From Rhodeus uyekii (lineage: Eukaryota; Chordata; Actinopteri; Cypriniformes; Acheilognathidae), in assembly GCA_037043235.1 (NCBI GenBank), contig JAWRVZ010000041.1:3256001-3320000 (forward strand): 64,000 nt of DNA, in the 5' to 3' direction. Position numbers and translations under genes: made by a program. Of this stretch, positions 41,428 through 50,798 are shown one piece after another; the first letter of the stretch is position 1, and each line of letters opens with the position of its first letter. The notes beneath the pieces are model-generated. The model saw only the letters and a program-made list of their open reading frames with translations, made no database searches and was not told the origin of the DNA.

Positions 41428-42703
41428 TATATATAAGCACAAGCACATATTATATACACAAACTTTTTATTGCGATTAATCATGATTAATCAATTTGACA
41501 GGACTAGGACTTTCATTTTTGTATTATGTGTTAACATAAATAGTTTTAATTTGATTACACAATGTTTTGGATATTGAACGAACAATAAATGAGCATTAAA
41601 ATTCAGCAGATTTTGTAACAGTCTAACTGCAGTTTGTTCTGGGATTATCCATGAACTACATGGAATGATGCCTTATGATGATTGCCTTGGGCGGAAAAAA
41701 AAGGTATCGTAGAAGACAGCATAATTATTCATTTAAATGCAGCCAATGTAGGCAAATTTTGGAAAAGAGCCCTGCTGTGTGGGGTTGAAGATTTAGGCCA
41801 GTAGAAGCCCAGCAGCACGTAACACTTAAATAACGCCCATTTTCTGATGGCACGCTCTTTATTTTTCCTTCCTATCCTTCCTCTCTTTTTATGTGGGTTT
41901 TCACTCTTTCAAGCTGTGAGTCTTGCATATACAAGTTTCGATTCCCTGGGCATGTGCATGGCGAGGAAACAATTGTTTTCTTCATGCTTTCATTTTGACA
42001 GCCCCTCGTCCACTGCAGAGAGAGAGAGGCGCTCTACATGAAAATACAGAATAATGAGAGAAGATATGCAGTAGTGAGTGAAAGTAAGGGGATTTAGAAG
42101 GGAGTATCCATGTACACTGTGCCTCCTTCCCTCTTCTACGCCACCGTGTGATACTAGCGTCACTTGGTTTATTAAGATCACAGGGCCTTGAAATCCCCTC
42201 AGCCCAGAAGCTTCGTTCAAACGTGCATCGTGTTTCACGCCGTCGTCTGAGCGATAATGAGTGGTTTGTGGAAAGCTTGCCTGGTTCACAAGTTGAAAGC
42301 ATCAAGGCCATGTCCTCTGTCTCCAATGCCACGAGAACGTAAACATTTATGCTTTAACATACTCCCCAGTGTTCCCCACTCCAACCAGAATCCATTAGCC
42401 CACATTTTGTCTCAGCAGCTTTTAGCACCACAACTGCTTGAGCAAGCTTTTCCAGACAGTTTCGTGTCTGGACAACAAATTAGCTGCCGCAAAGAGACAG
42501 TGGGGGGTTTGGAAGCAGAACAACACAAAATATTTAGGATCTTGGGGTTTGATGAGATATAACAAGCTTGTGTTTTGTTGTCAAAATGGCCGCCTTTGAG
42601 AAGAGATCCTTGTACCAGCTTGTTGCATTGTTTGGGGTGAATGTGACTGGCAGAATTCTAAATCCTGCACTTCTGGATCCAAAGTATGTTTTTTTATTAG
42701 TAT

Positions 42704-42735
<32 letters not shown>

Positions 42736-44076
42736 CCCCTCCCTCTCTTATTTACTTATACTTTCCTGTGAAAAGGAGGAACATAAATTATGTGTGCCAA
42801 GGAAAATCCCAAGCGTTCCATGTGTCTTCTCAGAGACTTTAATATAAAGCATGCCTCAGAAAACCCAATATATTATATGTACATGCAAACACGAATATAA
42901 TAGAATATAATGTTGAAATGTTTAATATACAAGGTAATCAAATAAATAAGGCACATGCAATAAATAAGGCACATGAAAACAATTATTCTGTGTCAAAAGA
43001 GTCGTTTTCCTTATGAAGGACATCAACACAACACTTCTTCGGGTGTGACTGAGGACTCATTATGCGTTTCTGACAGCAGCATGGCTGAAGCTCTATCTGG
43101 AGGCTATGGCATTTCCTTCTTTTTTTTTTCCATAGTGTGGGAATAGGACATTAAGTCAAGCCCCGTTGGGAAATTACAGTGTGAGGTTACAAACCCATAT
43201 CACAGAATGTAAATACACCACATGTCTCAAACGTGAAGGGACAACAAATTTGACTGGCACACTGAATGGTGCACCTGAAATAATCTCAATAGCGCTAGCA
43301 TGACAGCGCTAATTAACAGCGCCTGGGTTAACGTCCGAGTTTCATTGGTTAACATTTTAGACTGCTCAATCTATACCCATGTAAACTGCCAAATACAATT
43401 AATATTCTGTTAAAGCTGTCAAGCTTGTGTGCTCTGAGAAGTCACCACACTCAAGTCCAATATTGTTAATTAGCGTCTTGCCACCGGAGAACAATTATTT
43501 TAATCAAGGCAAAGTCTGTAATTGAGTTAAATTGGGAGGAGCGGTAGAGCTCTAGGTGCTGTGTTAGTTCCTACCTGCAAAACTGCCATTTTATTTATTA
43601 TTATACAAGTGTCCAACTGAGCGCTCAAAGTGGTAGGATGTCATTTACAGAATTTGCCTAGCATGTGGCATGAAGTGCTGGGTTACACAATTTTAATATT
43701 TTCAAAAATATCTGTATGCAGCTTTACTGCCTGCAAAAAAGAGATAAAAATAGAAAAAAATAATAACTGAAAAACATGGACCCTCGAAGAGATTTTATTT
43801 TGTACCAGTGAGAACTCTAGCACAACAAACTTTATGAAAAAGGGTGAATGTTTGTATTGAAGTTTGGGAGGTTAATAAACAAATGTAGATAGCTGACGTG
43901 TAGTAGAAAGTAAACTGCTGAATATATTTTCCCTTTGTTTGTTTTTGTAACCCCTCCGGTTGTATTTGCACCAGTCCAAGCGGGATTCGAACTGTCATTT
44001 CTGGCTTGGCAGGCAGGACTGCTAACAAGGTCTTTAAATATTGCAGCCAATGTTAATATCTGCTTGTGTGAGTTTG
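41428..44076. other. Intron, no gene recognised
   Basis: GCGATTAATCATGATTAATCAA near 41469 is a short palindrome also seen, diverged, near 33650. A (CT)n tract lies at about 42713-42745. At 43975-43995 AGCGGGATTCGAACTG resembles an inverted tRNA B box, probably a SINE fragment. Open frames around 42000-42560 overlap on both strands and have no recognisable domain. Confidence 0.45.
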
Positions 44077-44411
44077 TGTTACATGTGAGTCACATATTTG
44101 TCTACTTCCTGTTTTGTCCCGTGTTCTCCCAGTGTGTTTCCATTCAGCTGTCACATTATCAACCACATCGTTAGTCTTGTCAGCTGTGTCTAATTCGCTC
44201 ATTCAACCCTTGTGTATTTAAACCCTGTGTTTCCTTCAGTCCCTGTCATTACTTGTCAATGTTAAAGTGTGGTTCTCCCCATTCCTTCTCTAACGTTTTG
44301 TACAATGAGTGCCCTTTTGTTTCTATTTAGAAGTGTTTTGTTTGAGTTTTGATTATTAAAGCCTACTTAAGTTATTCCTTGCCTTTGTGCCTTCCCCATC
44401 CCCATCATGAC
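44077..44411 (+). mobile_element. Solo LTR, Gypsy-like (plus strand)
   Basis: Starts TGTTACATGTGAGTCAC, contains CTACTTCCTGTTTTGTCCCG, a TATA-like TGTATTTAAACCC at about 44212-44224 and a poly(A)-type TTATTAAAGCC at about 44353. It ends in CCCATCATGAC. The architecture matches the LTRs at 33716 and 39845, in the opposite orientation. No adjacent internal domain. Confidence 0.65.
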
Positions 44412-44519
44412 TCTATGTGTGTGTATGCACAGTGCTGTGAAAAAGAGTTTGTCCCCTTAACTCTTCCTCAGTTAATTTATTTAACGCTTTAGAACATATG
44501 TAATATTATCTGTGCTTGT

Positions 44520-44695
44520 TTGTTGGGGCAGGTGTGTCCTAATAGTTAGAGAGTTAGACTAGTAACCTGAAGGTTGCCGGTCCAGCAGGAAATGACTATG
44601 GTGGCCTTGAACTCCTAATGTGTGTGCACTGACTTGAATGGCTTAAATGCAGAGGACAAATTCCGATGGCCTTCATATGTCACTTTCACTTTAAT
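44520..44695 (+). mobile_element. tRNA-derived SINE (internally deleted)
   Basis: The head GTGTCCTAATAGTTAGAGAG, TTAGACTAGTAACCTGAAGG and TTGCCGGTCCAGCAGG is tRNA-like with A and B boxes. The tail reads GTGCACTGACTTGAATGGCT, then TAAATGCAGAGGACAAATTC and CATATGTCACTTTCACTT, as in a widespread cyprinid SINE family (HE1-like). The middle of the consensus is missing. Confidence 0.75.
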
Positions 44696-46365
44696 ATAAG
44701 TAGTCTGTATACACTTTCAACATTTACATGTTGTATGTTTCAAGTGAACATAAACAGGTGGGACAGGAATGGGTATGTGTTTAAAAATTTATCTTTACAG
44801 CATGCAGTGAAAAAGCAGCCTAATAGACTCACTGCTGTACTGTATACTACAATATTGACAAGAACAAAAGAGGAAACCGCTCATTGCGTTTGGCTAGATA
44901 ACTGTAATAAGCTCTTTATAATCGAACATGAACACAAAATTAGGCCTAAAGAAAATTGGTACAGCTAATTTTAATTATAGGTCTGCCTCTCTGCACTGAA
45001 TCAGGAGATTATTAATTATTATATCTAAAATCATGAGCTAAAGACTGTGCTGATAATATAATTGAAAAATACATGAAGGCCAAAAGCCTTTGTTTAATTA
45101 AATTTGATGTAGCTAAATATTTAACTTTTTGACTAAAGGAGTGTGTTCAGTAGCACAGCAGTTAGTTAGTTTATGAATCAAAATTAAATTTGATTGGTAA
45201 TATTAACGGTTATTAAAGAGTCACATTTGAAAACTTGACTTCAGGTCAGGACCACATCCTTAAAAAAAGTTTTGATCAAATTCAAGATGACACCGTGTGC
45301 CCTCTTTGCAAAGAGAAGTCTTAAGGAAGCTGTTCACGACAGAAGCTTTTTCACACGCTTTTTGAATATGGGTGACGTTTTTGGTTTATCTTTGAAAGCT
45401 TCCCTCTTACACTCCCTTTTAGAAGTTCCCTTTGAAGCCTCCCTTCAGCTGCCATAACACATTACGATCCAGCTAGTGCATTGACGTCGGTACCACATGA
45501 TAAACATAGAAACGCTGGAAAACCACATTTGACACATGGCGGAAAACTTGCATCAAAAGACAAGGAGAGGTTTAATATTGAATGAAGGTTTTTGTTCTGT
45601 AATCAACTGTGTCAAGCGCAGTTCAGTTGGCAGAGATAAAGAGATACTGCAAACCTAAATGATTTGTAAGTAATGAGCCACTGTCTCCTCCCTCTGTGAG
45701 GTTTGTTAAAATAAGTAAATAAATAAGTAATATCGTACCACGCTTGGTATTAGGAGTATAGTATAAAATGAGCCTCATTGCTCAGTATGTGATATTGATG
45801 AATATTTGAAGGCTTGTCACAGGATAAACGCTCTTTTTTTCTTGTCTTTTTTTTTTCTTTTTTTGCCGTTATGGAGCAAACAGGAGAAATTATTACTTTA
45901 CATCTGTATGTTAATCCTTGTTAACCTGCCTATCACCTCGTCTTAAGAAAATAAAGGCCAAATCCCTGTTTTCACTGATTACTGATAAGCCCATCTTTGA
46001 ATGATGTCGTCTCAGTAATAGGTGGACCATGAAACAGGGATGTTGGAAGTTGATGGAGCTGGAAATGGCTTCTGTCTTGTTTAACATGGAATTCCGGGGC
46101 TGTTTTAGCATGTAAAAGTCATGTTACACCCTAAAAGATGAAGTGTCAACAGTGTAGAATATGCTACTTGTCAGTTGAATAGCATTCTGTGAGGGAGAAA
46201 AAATGCTAGGCTGGAGTCTGGACTAGATTTTATCCGTCAGTAATCGATTGGATCAGGAAAAGTGGGTTTTAAATGCTAGAATGAAATCAGGTGGATGGAT
46301 AAGTATGATGGATTGATGATGTTAGTGAAATAGCAAAGTCGTTTCAGAGGTGGAGCAAGTTACAC
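44696..46365. other. Intron, no gene recognised
   Basis: AT-rich, no recognisable repeats or exons apart from T-rich tracts near 45833-45866. Confidence 0.5.
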
Positions 46366-46781
46366 TACTGTTCAAAATGTTGGGTTCTGCAAGATTTTGT
46401 AATGTTTTTGAAATAAGTCTCTTATGCTCTAAGGCTGCATTTATTCAAAAATACAGCAAATGTTGTAATAATGTGTAATATTGTTACAATTTAAAATAGC
46501 TGTTTTCTATTGTATTGTGCTGTAAAATGTCATTTATTCATGGAAAAGCTGCAATTTCAGCAACCACTACTCCAGTCTTCGGTGTCACACAATCCTTCAG
46601 ATAACACTTTAATGCTGATTTGGTTCTTATAAAACATTTCCTATTATTATCAATGTTGAAAACATTTGTGCTACATAGTATCATGAAAACCATGATACTT
46701 TTTCAGGATTCTTTGATGAATAGAATGTCTAAGGACTCTTGGATGGTTGCTTTCATTCTGTCATGTCTGTTCCTTTGTTTT
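46366..46781 (+). repeat. Common teleost interspersed repeat, near full length
   Basis: Begins TACACTACTGTTCAAAATGT, then CTTATGCTCTAAGGCTGCAT, CTCCAGTCTTCGGTGTCACA and CTATTATTATCAATGTTGAA in the consensus order of an abundant cyprinid repeat. The last 156 bp (46626-46781) are identical to 59829-59984, including about 60 bp of tail that is not part of the family consensus I recall. Class unknown. Confidence 0.7.
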
Positions 46782-46837
46782 CGTGCCAATCAGTCGCTAT
46801 ATATATATATATATATATATAGAGTATTATAGAAGGT

Positions 46838-46867
<30 letters not shown>
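46782..46867. repeat. (AT)n microsatellites, insertion target
   Basis: Two TA tracts (about 46799-46820 and 46842-46867) separated by AGAGTATTATAGAAGGTGGC. The gag-only element is inserted at the end of the second; TA repeats continue at 50172-50180 on its far side. Confidence 0.9.
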
Positions 46868-46871
<4 letters not shown>

Positions 46872-47658
46872 AGGGTTTTAGTAGTGAGCGAGGACTCAAT
46901 CGCAAGGGGAAGAGAGTTTATTGAAAACAAGAACAAAAACACAAACAAAACTACCCCGTGGGGAAAAACTGACTAGGACTAGACTTGACTTGACTGGAAC
47001 TAGACTAGATCTTGACATGACTTGACACAACACATGGACCAAAACTCAGGCATACAAAGTGCAACGAAGCAGCACAGGACAACAGAACTGAGGGGACTAA
47101 ATACACAGGAGGAAATGCAATTGAGGAGAAACACAGCTGGAATAAAATCAAACTAATGATGATGAAACAAGACGGGCGGGGTAACAGACAAGACATGAAC
47201 ATGAAGCCAATTAAACAAAGACGACGCGCAGCTGGTGACAAACCAAAACTGCGCGTGACAAAACACAAGCACACGGCCGATGGAATGCGAACCGCGTGCC
47301 AAACATAAACACACGGACGAGAGGAGGCGCGGCTCGCGCAACGCTTGAAACCGCGCCCACTCACAAGACGTAGAGCTCGCAAGAACGAGTGTAAACACCT
47401 GTTCTCGTGAGCTCACGACAAGGACGAACAAAACGAGTTATGAATGCCCGAATCCCGATCCAAAACCGAAGCTAGACAAGACCAGTCTCGGGATCAGACA
47501 TCATAACTCGCACATAAGACGTTACACAGACAAGCGCACGCACAGCTCGAATACTCGAGGCCATGCGCACACACATCAGACATGAGACAATACGGTAGTG
47601 TCAGAGCTCTGCCACAAAACCAAGAAATGACTAGACCGAATGTGGCAGAACCCTGACA
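46868..47658 (-). repeat. 3' LTR of the gag-only element
   Basis: 791 bp, TGTCAGGGTTTTAGTAG...GCAGAACCCTGACA on the + strand, with inverted ends TGTCAGGGTT. Identical to 49381-50171 except C at 47274. Open frames inside it on the minus strand are LTR sequence, not genes. Confidence 0.95.
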
Positions 47659-47675
47659 CTACCCCCCCCTCTAAA
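47659..47675 (-). other. Polypurine tract of the gag-only element
   Basis: On the minus strand TTAGAGGGGGGGGTAG lies immediately before the 3' LTR start (TGTCAGGG). This is the position and composition expected for the plus-strand primer. Confidence 0.85.
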
Positions 47676-48078
47676 GGGGCGCCACCTGGCGTCCCTATGA
47701 GGAACCCCACACAAGACAAGAAAACACAGACCCACAAGACAAAAGCGAACAAGACCAGGAGAAGAAAAATAAATAAAATAAAGAACAACAAGACAAGGGA
47801 GGGAAGACAGGGCAGGCAAACACGAGCAAGCAAAATAACAGTACTCAAATACAACATGAAAATGACTCAGAAATAAAAGGTCTTCAAAACATTGCGAATA
47901 TCAACTCAAAAGAGTCCTCGAAAAGGTACTGAAAAAAAATGTTAACTCAAACTGTCCCTAGCATCATGAAGAAGAGTAATGCAAACAGTCCTCAACCAAA
48001 ATCATAAATACTCAAAAGGTCATGAAAATGTTAATTCAAGTCCCCAATATCAAGAAGAAGAAAAACGGAAAATAGTCC
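47676..48078 (-). other. 3' untranslated part of the gag-only element
   Basis: A-rich on the + strand, with several repeated short motifs (AGTCCTC, TCATGAA, AAGAAGA). No coding potential for pol functions. Confidence 0.6.
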
Positions 48079-49365
48079 TTAGTTCATCAAGAAAAATAAC
48101 TGAAAATAGTCCTCAAATGTGAAAAAATGCCTCAAAAAACAGTCCATAATGAAAAAAAAAAACACAGACCAGGGAGGGGGAACTGGAGGGATGAGCCAGG
48201 GCGGCTCAGACATTACCGGGTTACTGGCGGGTGGCCATGGCGGAGCCGGGGGAACGAGCCAGGCAGGCTCAGACAAGACTGGCGGGTCAGGCGGTGCTGG
48301 AGGGGTGAGCCAGGCCGGCTCCGGCAGATCAAGAGTCTCGGCAGAAGGCCAGGGCGGCACCAGAAGGACTGGAGACTTGGATGGGTTTGGCAGGACCGGT
48401 TGAGGCTCTGGAAGGTCTAGAGGATCAGGACGAGCATGGGGATCTGGACAGACATGGAGCTCAGGCAGGACAGGGTGGTCTGAACGGTCTCGCAGATCTA
48501 GACGTTCTGGGAGGTCAGGCAAATCTGGGAGGCGCTTGGGCGGCGCCGGCAGGGCGAGGCGCTTGGGCGGCGCCGGCAGGGCGAGGCCGGCCTCTGTGGC
48601 TTGCGGGTTGGAGGAAGCCCTCTTCCTCCTCCGGTGCTTCCGAGGGCGACGAGGCGGCGTAGTATCAGTCGGCTCTTGGGCGGCGGCCTCCTGACCGACT
48701 GCGGGCTCTTGGGCGGCGGCCTCCTGACCGACTGCGGGCTCTTGGGCGCCGGCCTCCTGACCGACTGCGGGCTCTTGGGCGCCGGCCTCCTGACCGACTG
48801 CGGGCTCTTGGGCGCCGGCCTCCTGACCGACTGCGGGCTCTTGGGCGCCGGCCTCCTGACCGACTGCGGGCTCTTGGGCGCCGGCCTCCTGACCGACTGC
48901 GGGCTCTTGGGCGCCGGCCTCCTGACCGACTGAAGGGGGGGACGCCCTCTTCTTCCTCCGGTGCTTCCGAGGGCGTGATGTAGCAGAGTCCATGGGTGCC
49001 TCTGATGGCACTGTAGTAGACAGAAACTCCTCTGGGAGAGCAGCTGCCAAGAACTCCTCGGGGGTTGGCATTGTGGATGGTGTTGTTAGAGCCTTCACAA
49101 ACCCCCAGAAGTCTAGATGATCCATCCCCCTCATACTCCACCAGCTGAATGGCTTGTCCAGGGCATAATTAAAAAGGTCCTTAAGCGCCCCATCACTGAG
49201 CCCTAGACCATCAGCGGCTCTACTGAAGTCCAGGGCAAACTGTCCCGGTTCAGCCCCTTGCTGGCGGAGGGAGCTCAATGCCCTAAATTTGAGCCAGCGG
49301 GCATAAAGAGGGCAGGACGCCGGAGGTGCTGGTGGTGGTGCTTTCTTTCCCCGCTGAGTCCTCAT
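48079..49365 (-). CDS. Gag-like protein of the gag-only retrotransposon (428 aa)
   Basis: The start is the ATG at 49365, which lies 3 nt after the primer site with A at -3. The open frame extends upstream into the LTR, but without an in-frame ATG that I can find. Residues 20-93 look like a shortened Ty3/Gypsy capsid segment: YARWLKFRALSS, then GQFALDFSRAADGLGLSDGA and ALDKPFSWWSM..HLDFWGFVKAL. Residues 130-142 (RPRKHRRKKRAS) and about 240-251 (RPRKHRRRKRAS) are duplicated basic motifs. They bracket eight tandem 11-residue units (VGQEAGAQEPA, two of them with A for G) at 146-233. The rest is rich in Pro and Leu with LALPAPPKR duplicated. The last 30 residues are Phe-rich and read from an A-rich strand. 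No CCHC knuckle, protease or RT motif. It probably packages its own RNA; the basic motifs could bind nucleic acid (inference). Confidence 0.75.
   Translation of the reverse strand: MRTQRGKKAPPPAPPASCPLYARWLKFRALSSLRQQGAEPGQFALDFSRAADGLGLSDGALKDLFNYALDKPFSWWSMRGMDHLDFWGFVKALTTPSTMPTPEEFLAAALPEEFLSTTVPSEAPMDSATSRPRKHRRKKRASPPSVGQEAGAQEPAVGQEAGAQEPAVGQEAGAQEPAVGQEAGAQEPAVGQEAGAQEPAVGQEAGAQEPAVGQEAAAQEPAVGQEAAAQEPTDTTPPRRPRKHRRRKRASSNPQATEAGLALPAPPKRLALPAPPKRLPDLPDLPERLDLRDRSDHPVLPELHVCPDPHARPDPLDLPEPQPVLPNPSKSPVLLVPPWPSAETLDLPEPAWLTPPAPPDPPVLSEPAWLVPPAPPWPPASNPVMSEPPWLIPPVPPPWSVFFFFIMDCFLRHFFTFEDYFQLFFLMN
48671..48934 (-). repeat. 33-bp coding minisatellite, 8 units
   Basis: On the + strand the unit starts GGCTCTTGGGCGCCGGCCTC and ends CTGACCGACTGCG. 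Eight copies start at 48671, 48704, 48737, 48770, 48803, 48836, 48869 and 48902. Units are identical except that the first two carry GCGGCGGCC in place of GCGCCGGCC. Because 33 is a multiple of 3, all reading frames stay open, which creates spurious long open frames on both strands. Confidence 0.95.
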
Positions 49366-49368
49366 TTG

Positions 49369-49379
49369 GCTGCTTCGTT
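49369..49379 (-). other. Self-complementary primer binding site
   Basis: One base inside the 5' LTR, the minus-strand sequence AACGAAGCAGC is exactly complementary to GCTGCTTCGTT, found in the same strand of the LTR at 49586-49576. No tRNA-type TGG... site is present. In Tf1/sushi-group elements the first 11 nt of the RNA pair with the PBS; the 11-nt match here is just that. Confidence 0.75.
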
Positions 49380-49380
49380 C

Positions 49381-50171
49381 TGTCAGGGTTTTAGTAGTGA
49401 GCGAGGACTCAATCGCAAGGGGAAGAGAGTTTATTGAAAACAAGAACAAAAACACAAACAAAACTACCCCGTGGGGAAAAACTGACTAGGACTAGACTTG
49501 ACTTGACTGGAACTAGACTAGATCTTGACATGACTTGACACAACACATGGACCAAAACTCAGGCATACAAAGTGCAACGAAGCAGCACAGGACAACAGAA
49601 CTGAGGGGACTAAATACACAGGAGGAAATGCAATTGAGGAGAAACACAGCTGGAATAAAATCAAACTAATGATGATGAAACAAGACGGGCGGGGTAACAG
49701 ACAAGACATGAACATGAAGCCAATTAAACAAAGACGACGCGCAGCTGGTGACAAACCAAAACTGCGCGTGACAAAACACAAGCACATGGCCGATGGAATG
49801 CGAACCGCGTGCCAAACATAAACACACGGACGAGAGGAGGCGCGGCTCGCGCAACGCTTGAAACCGCGCCCACTCACAAGACGTAGAGCTCGCAAGAACG
49901 AGTGTAAACACCTGTTCTCGTGAGCTCACGACAAGGACGAACAAAACGAGTTATGAATGCCCGAATCCCGATCCAAAACCGAAGCTAGACAAGACCAGTC
50001 TCGGGATCAGACATCATAACTCGCACATAAGACGTTACACAGACAAGCGCACGCACAGCTCGAATACTCGAGGCCATGCGCACACACATCAGACATGAGA
50101 CAATACGGTAGTGTCAGAGCTCTGCCACAAAACCAAGAAATGACTAGACCGAATGTGGCAGAACCCTGACA
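49381..50171 (-). repeat. 5' LTR of the gag-only element
   Basis: 791 bp; on the minus strand it starts TGTCAGGGTTCTGCCACATT and ends CTACTAAAACCCTGACA. From the motifs, U3 would be about 50171-49587, R would start near 49586, and a poly(A) signal (CAATAAAC) lies at 49430-49436. Differs from the 3' LTR at one base (49787). Confidence 0.95.
49586..49616 (-). promoter_or_regulatory. LTR core promoter: TATA-like box and predicted start
   Basis: On the minus strand TGTGTATTTAG has its TATTTA at 49616-49611. About 30 nt downstream is GCTGCTTCGTT (49586-49576), the sequence complementary to the primer site. TATA-to-start spacing of about 30 nt independently fits transcription starting at or near 49586, so that the RNA's first 11 nt can act as the primer. 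Confidence 0.65.
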
Positions 50172-50199
50172 TATATATATAGATGTCTTTGTTATGTAT
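50172..50199. other. 28-bp spacer between the two LTR elements
   Basis: Remaining host or older-repeat sequence TATATATATAGATGTC followed by TTTGTTATGTAT. Its last four bases, GTAT, are the left copy of the Gypsy target duplication. Confidence 0.9.
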
Positions 50200-50798
50200 T
50201 GTAACAATTAGAACTCTAATAAAAAAGGGTCAAATTATTACCAAAAGAAAGGAAATCATGTATAAGGTTGCTGTTTACTAAGAAGTGAACATGAACAAAA
50301 ACACCAGCTGTCATTTCTTAATAACCCCCCCCAAAAATCAGTCCAAATAGAGGGTGTGCATGAAAAGGCTAGTTTGGTGGCAGCATATCAGTCCATTTAG
50401 TCCATAGTTCCACAAACAATTTATACTCATCGAGATTCCGGCATGTCCGCTCTCTCCCTTGGGTGGTCAGCCAACCACGGGCTCAATTGAAGAGAAGGAT
50501 AATGTTCAGAAAAATGTGCATGAGGAAGGTATATTCCAACTGTTTGTAGGCCCCCAAAAAATCATGATAAGTTCTCCACCAACTCTTGCCACATCATCCC
50601 TCCAGGAAACAAAACAGCCCCCTGGCAAAATGGCCGCCCTTCCCCTCTTATGAGCTGGCCCATCATAATAAAAGTCCCCCTCAACCACAAGTATTATTCA
50701 TGCATATATACATATGGGTGACATACAGAAAAGAAAAACATTTTTCCTATCAGGGAATATTGTTTAGGCATTTTATTGTTTATTGTGGTAGTGTCACA
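50200..50798 (-). repeat. 3' LTR of the Gypsy element
   Basis: 599 bp, nearly identical to 55323-55923. The end of the Gag-Pol ORF (stop at 50780) lies inside it. TATA box (TATAAA on the minus strand) at 50425-50420. Confidence 0.95.

Larger units (their letters stand above)
46868..50171 (-). mobile_element. Gag-only, apparently self-priming non-autonomous LTR retrotransposon
   Basis: 3304 bp, transcribed on the minus strand. Two 791-bp LTRs (TGTCAGGG.../...CCCTGACA) bracket a 1.7-kb interior holding one 428-aa Gag-like ORF, a polypurine tract next to the 3' LTR and a self-complementary primer site next to the 5' LTR. There is no protease, reverse transcriptase, RNase H or integrase. The LTRs show a single difference (47274 C, 49787 T), so insertion is recent. 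TATA on both sides is compatible with a 4-bp target duplication but uninformative inside an AT repeat. It must use enzymes supplied in trans, probably from a Tf1/sushi-type Gypsy element, which is not present in this window. Confidence 0.85.

Noticed and set aside
47005..47431. Overlapping minus-strand open frames in the LTRs (also at 49518-49944)
   Set aside because: They are entirely LTR sequence, duplicated exactly because the LTRs are duplicates. No protein similarity.
48671..48934. CRISPR-like repeat array
   Set aside because: Contiguous tandem units without spacers in a vertebrate genome; it is a coding minisatellite.
48601..49141. Other long open frames across the minisatellite on both strands (Gly/Leu-rich and Arg/Gly-rich repeats)
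   Set aside because: Artefacts of a 33-bp repeat that keeps every frame open. Only the frame with the Gag-like N-terminus is supported.
49365..49461. Upstream extension of the Gag-like ORF into the LTR
   Set aside because: The frame is open but starts from a TTG-type codon. The first in-frame ATG is at 49365, right after the primer site.
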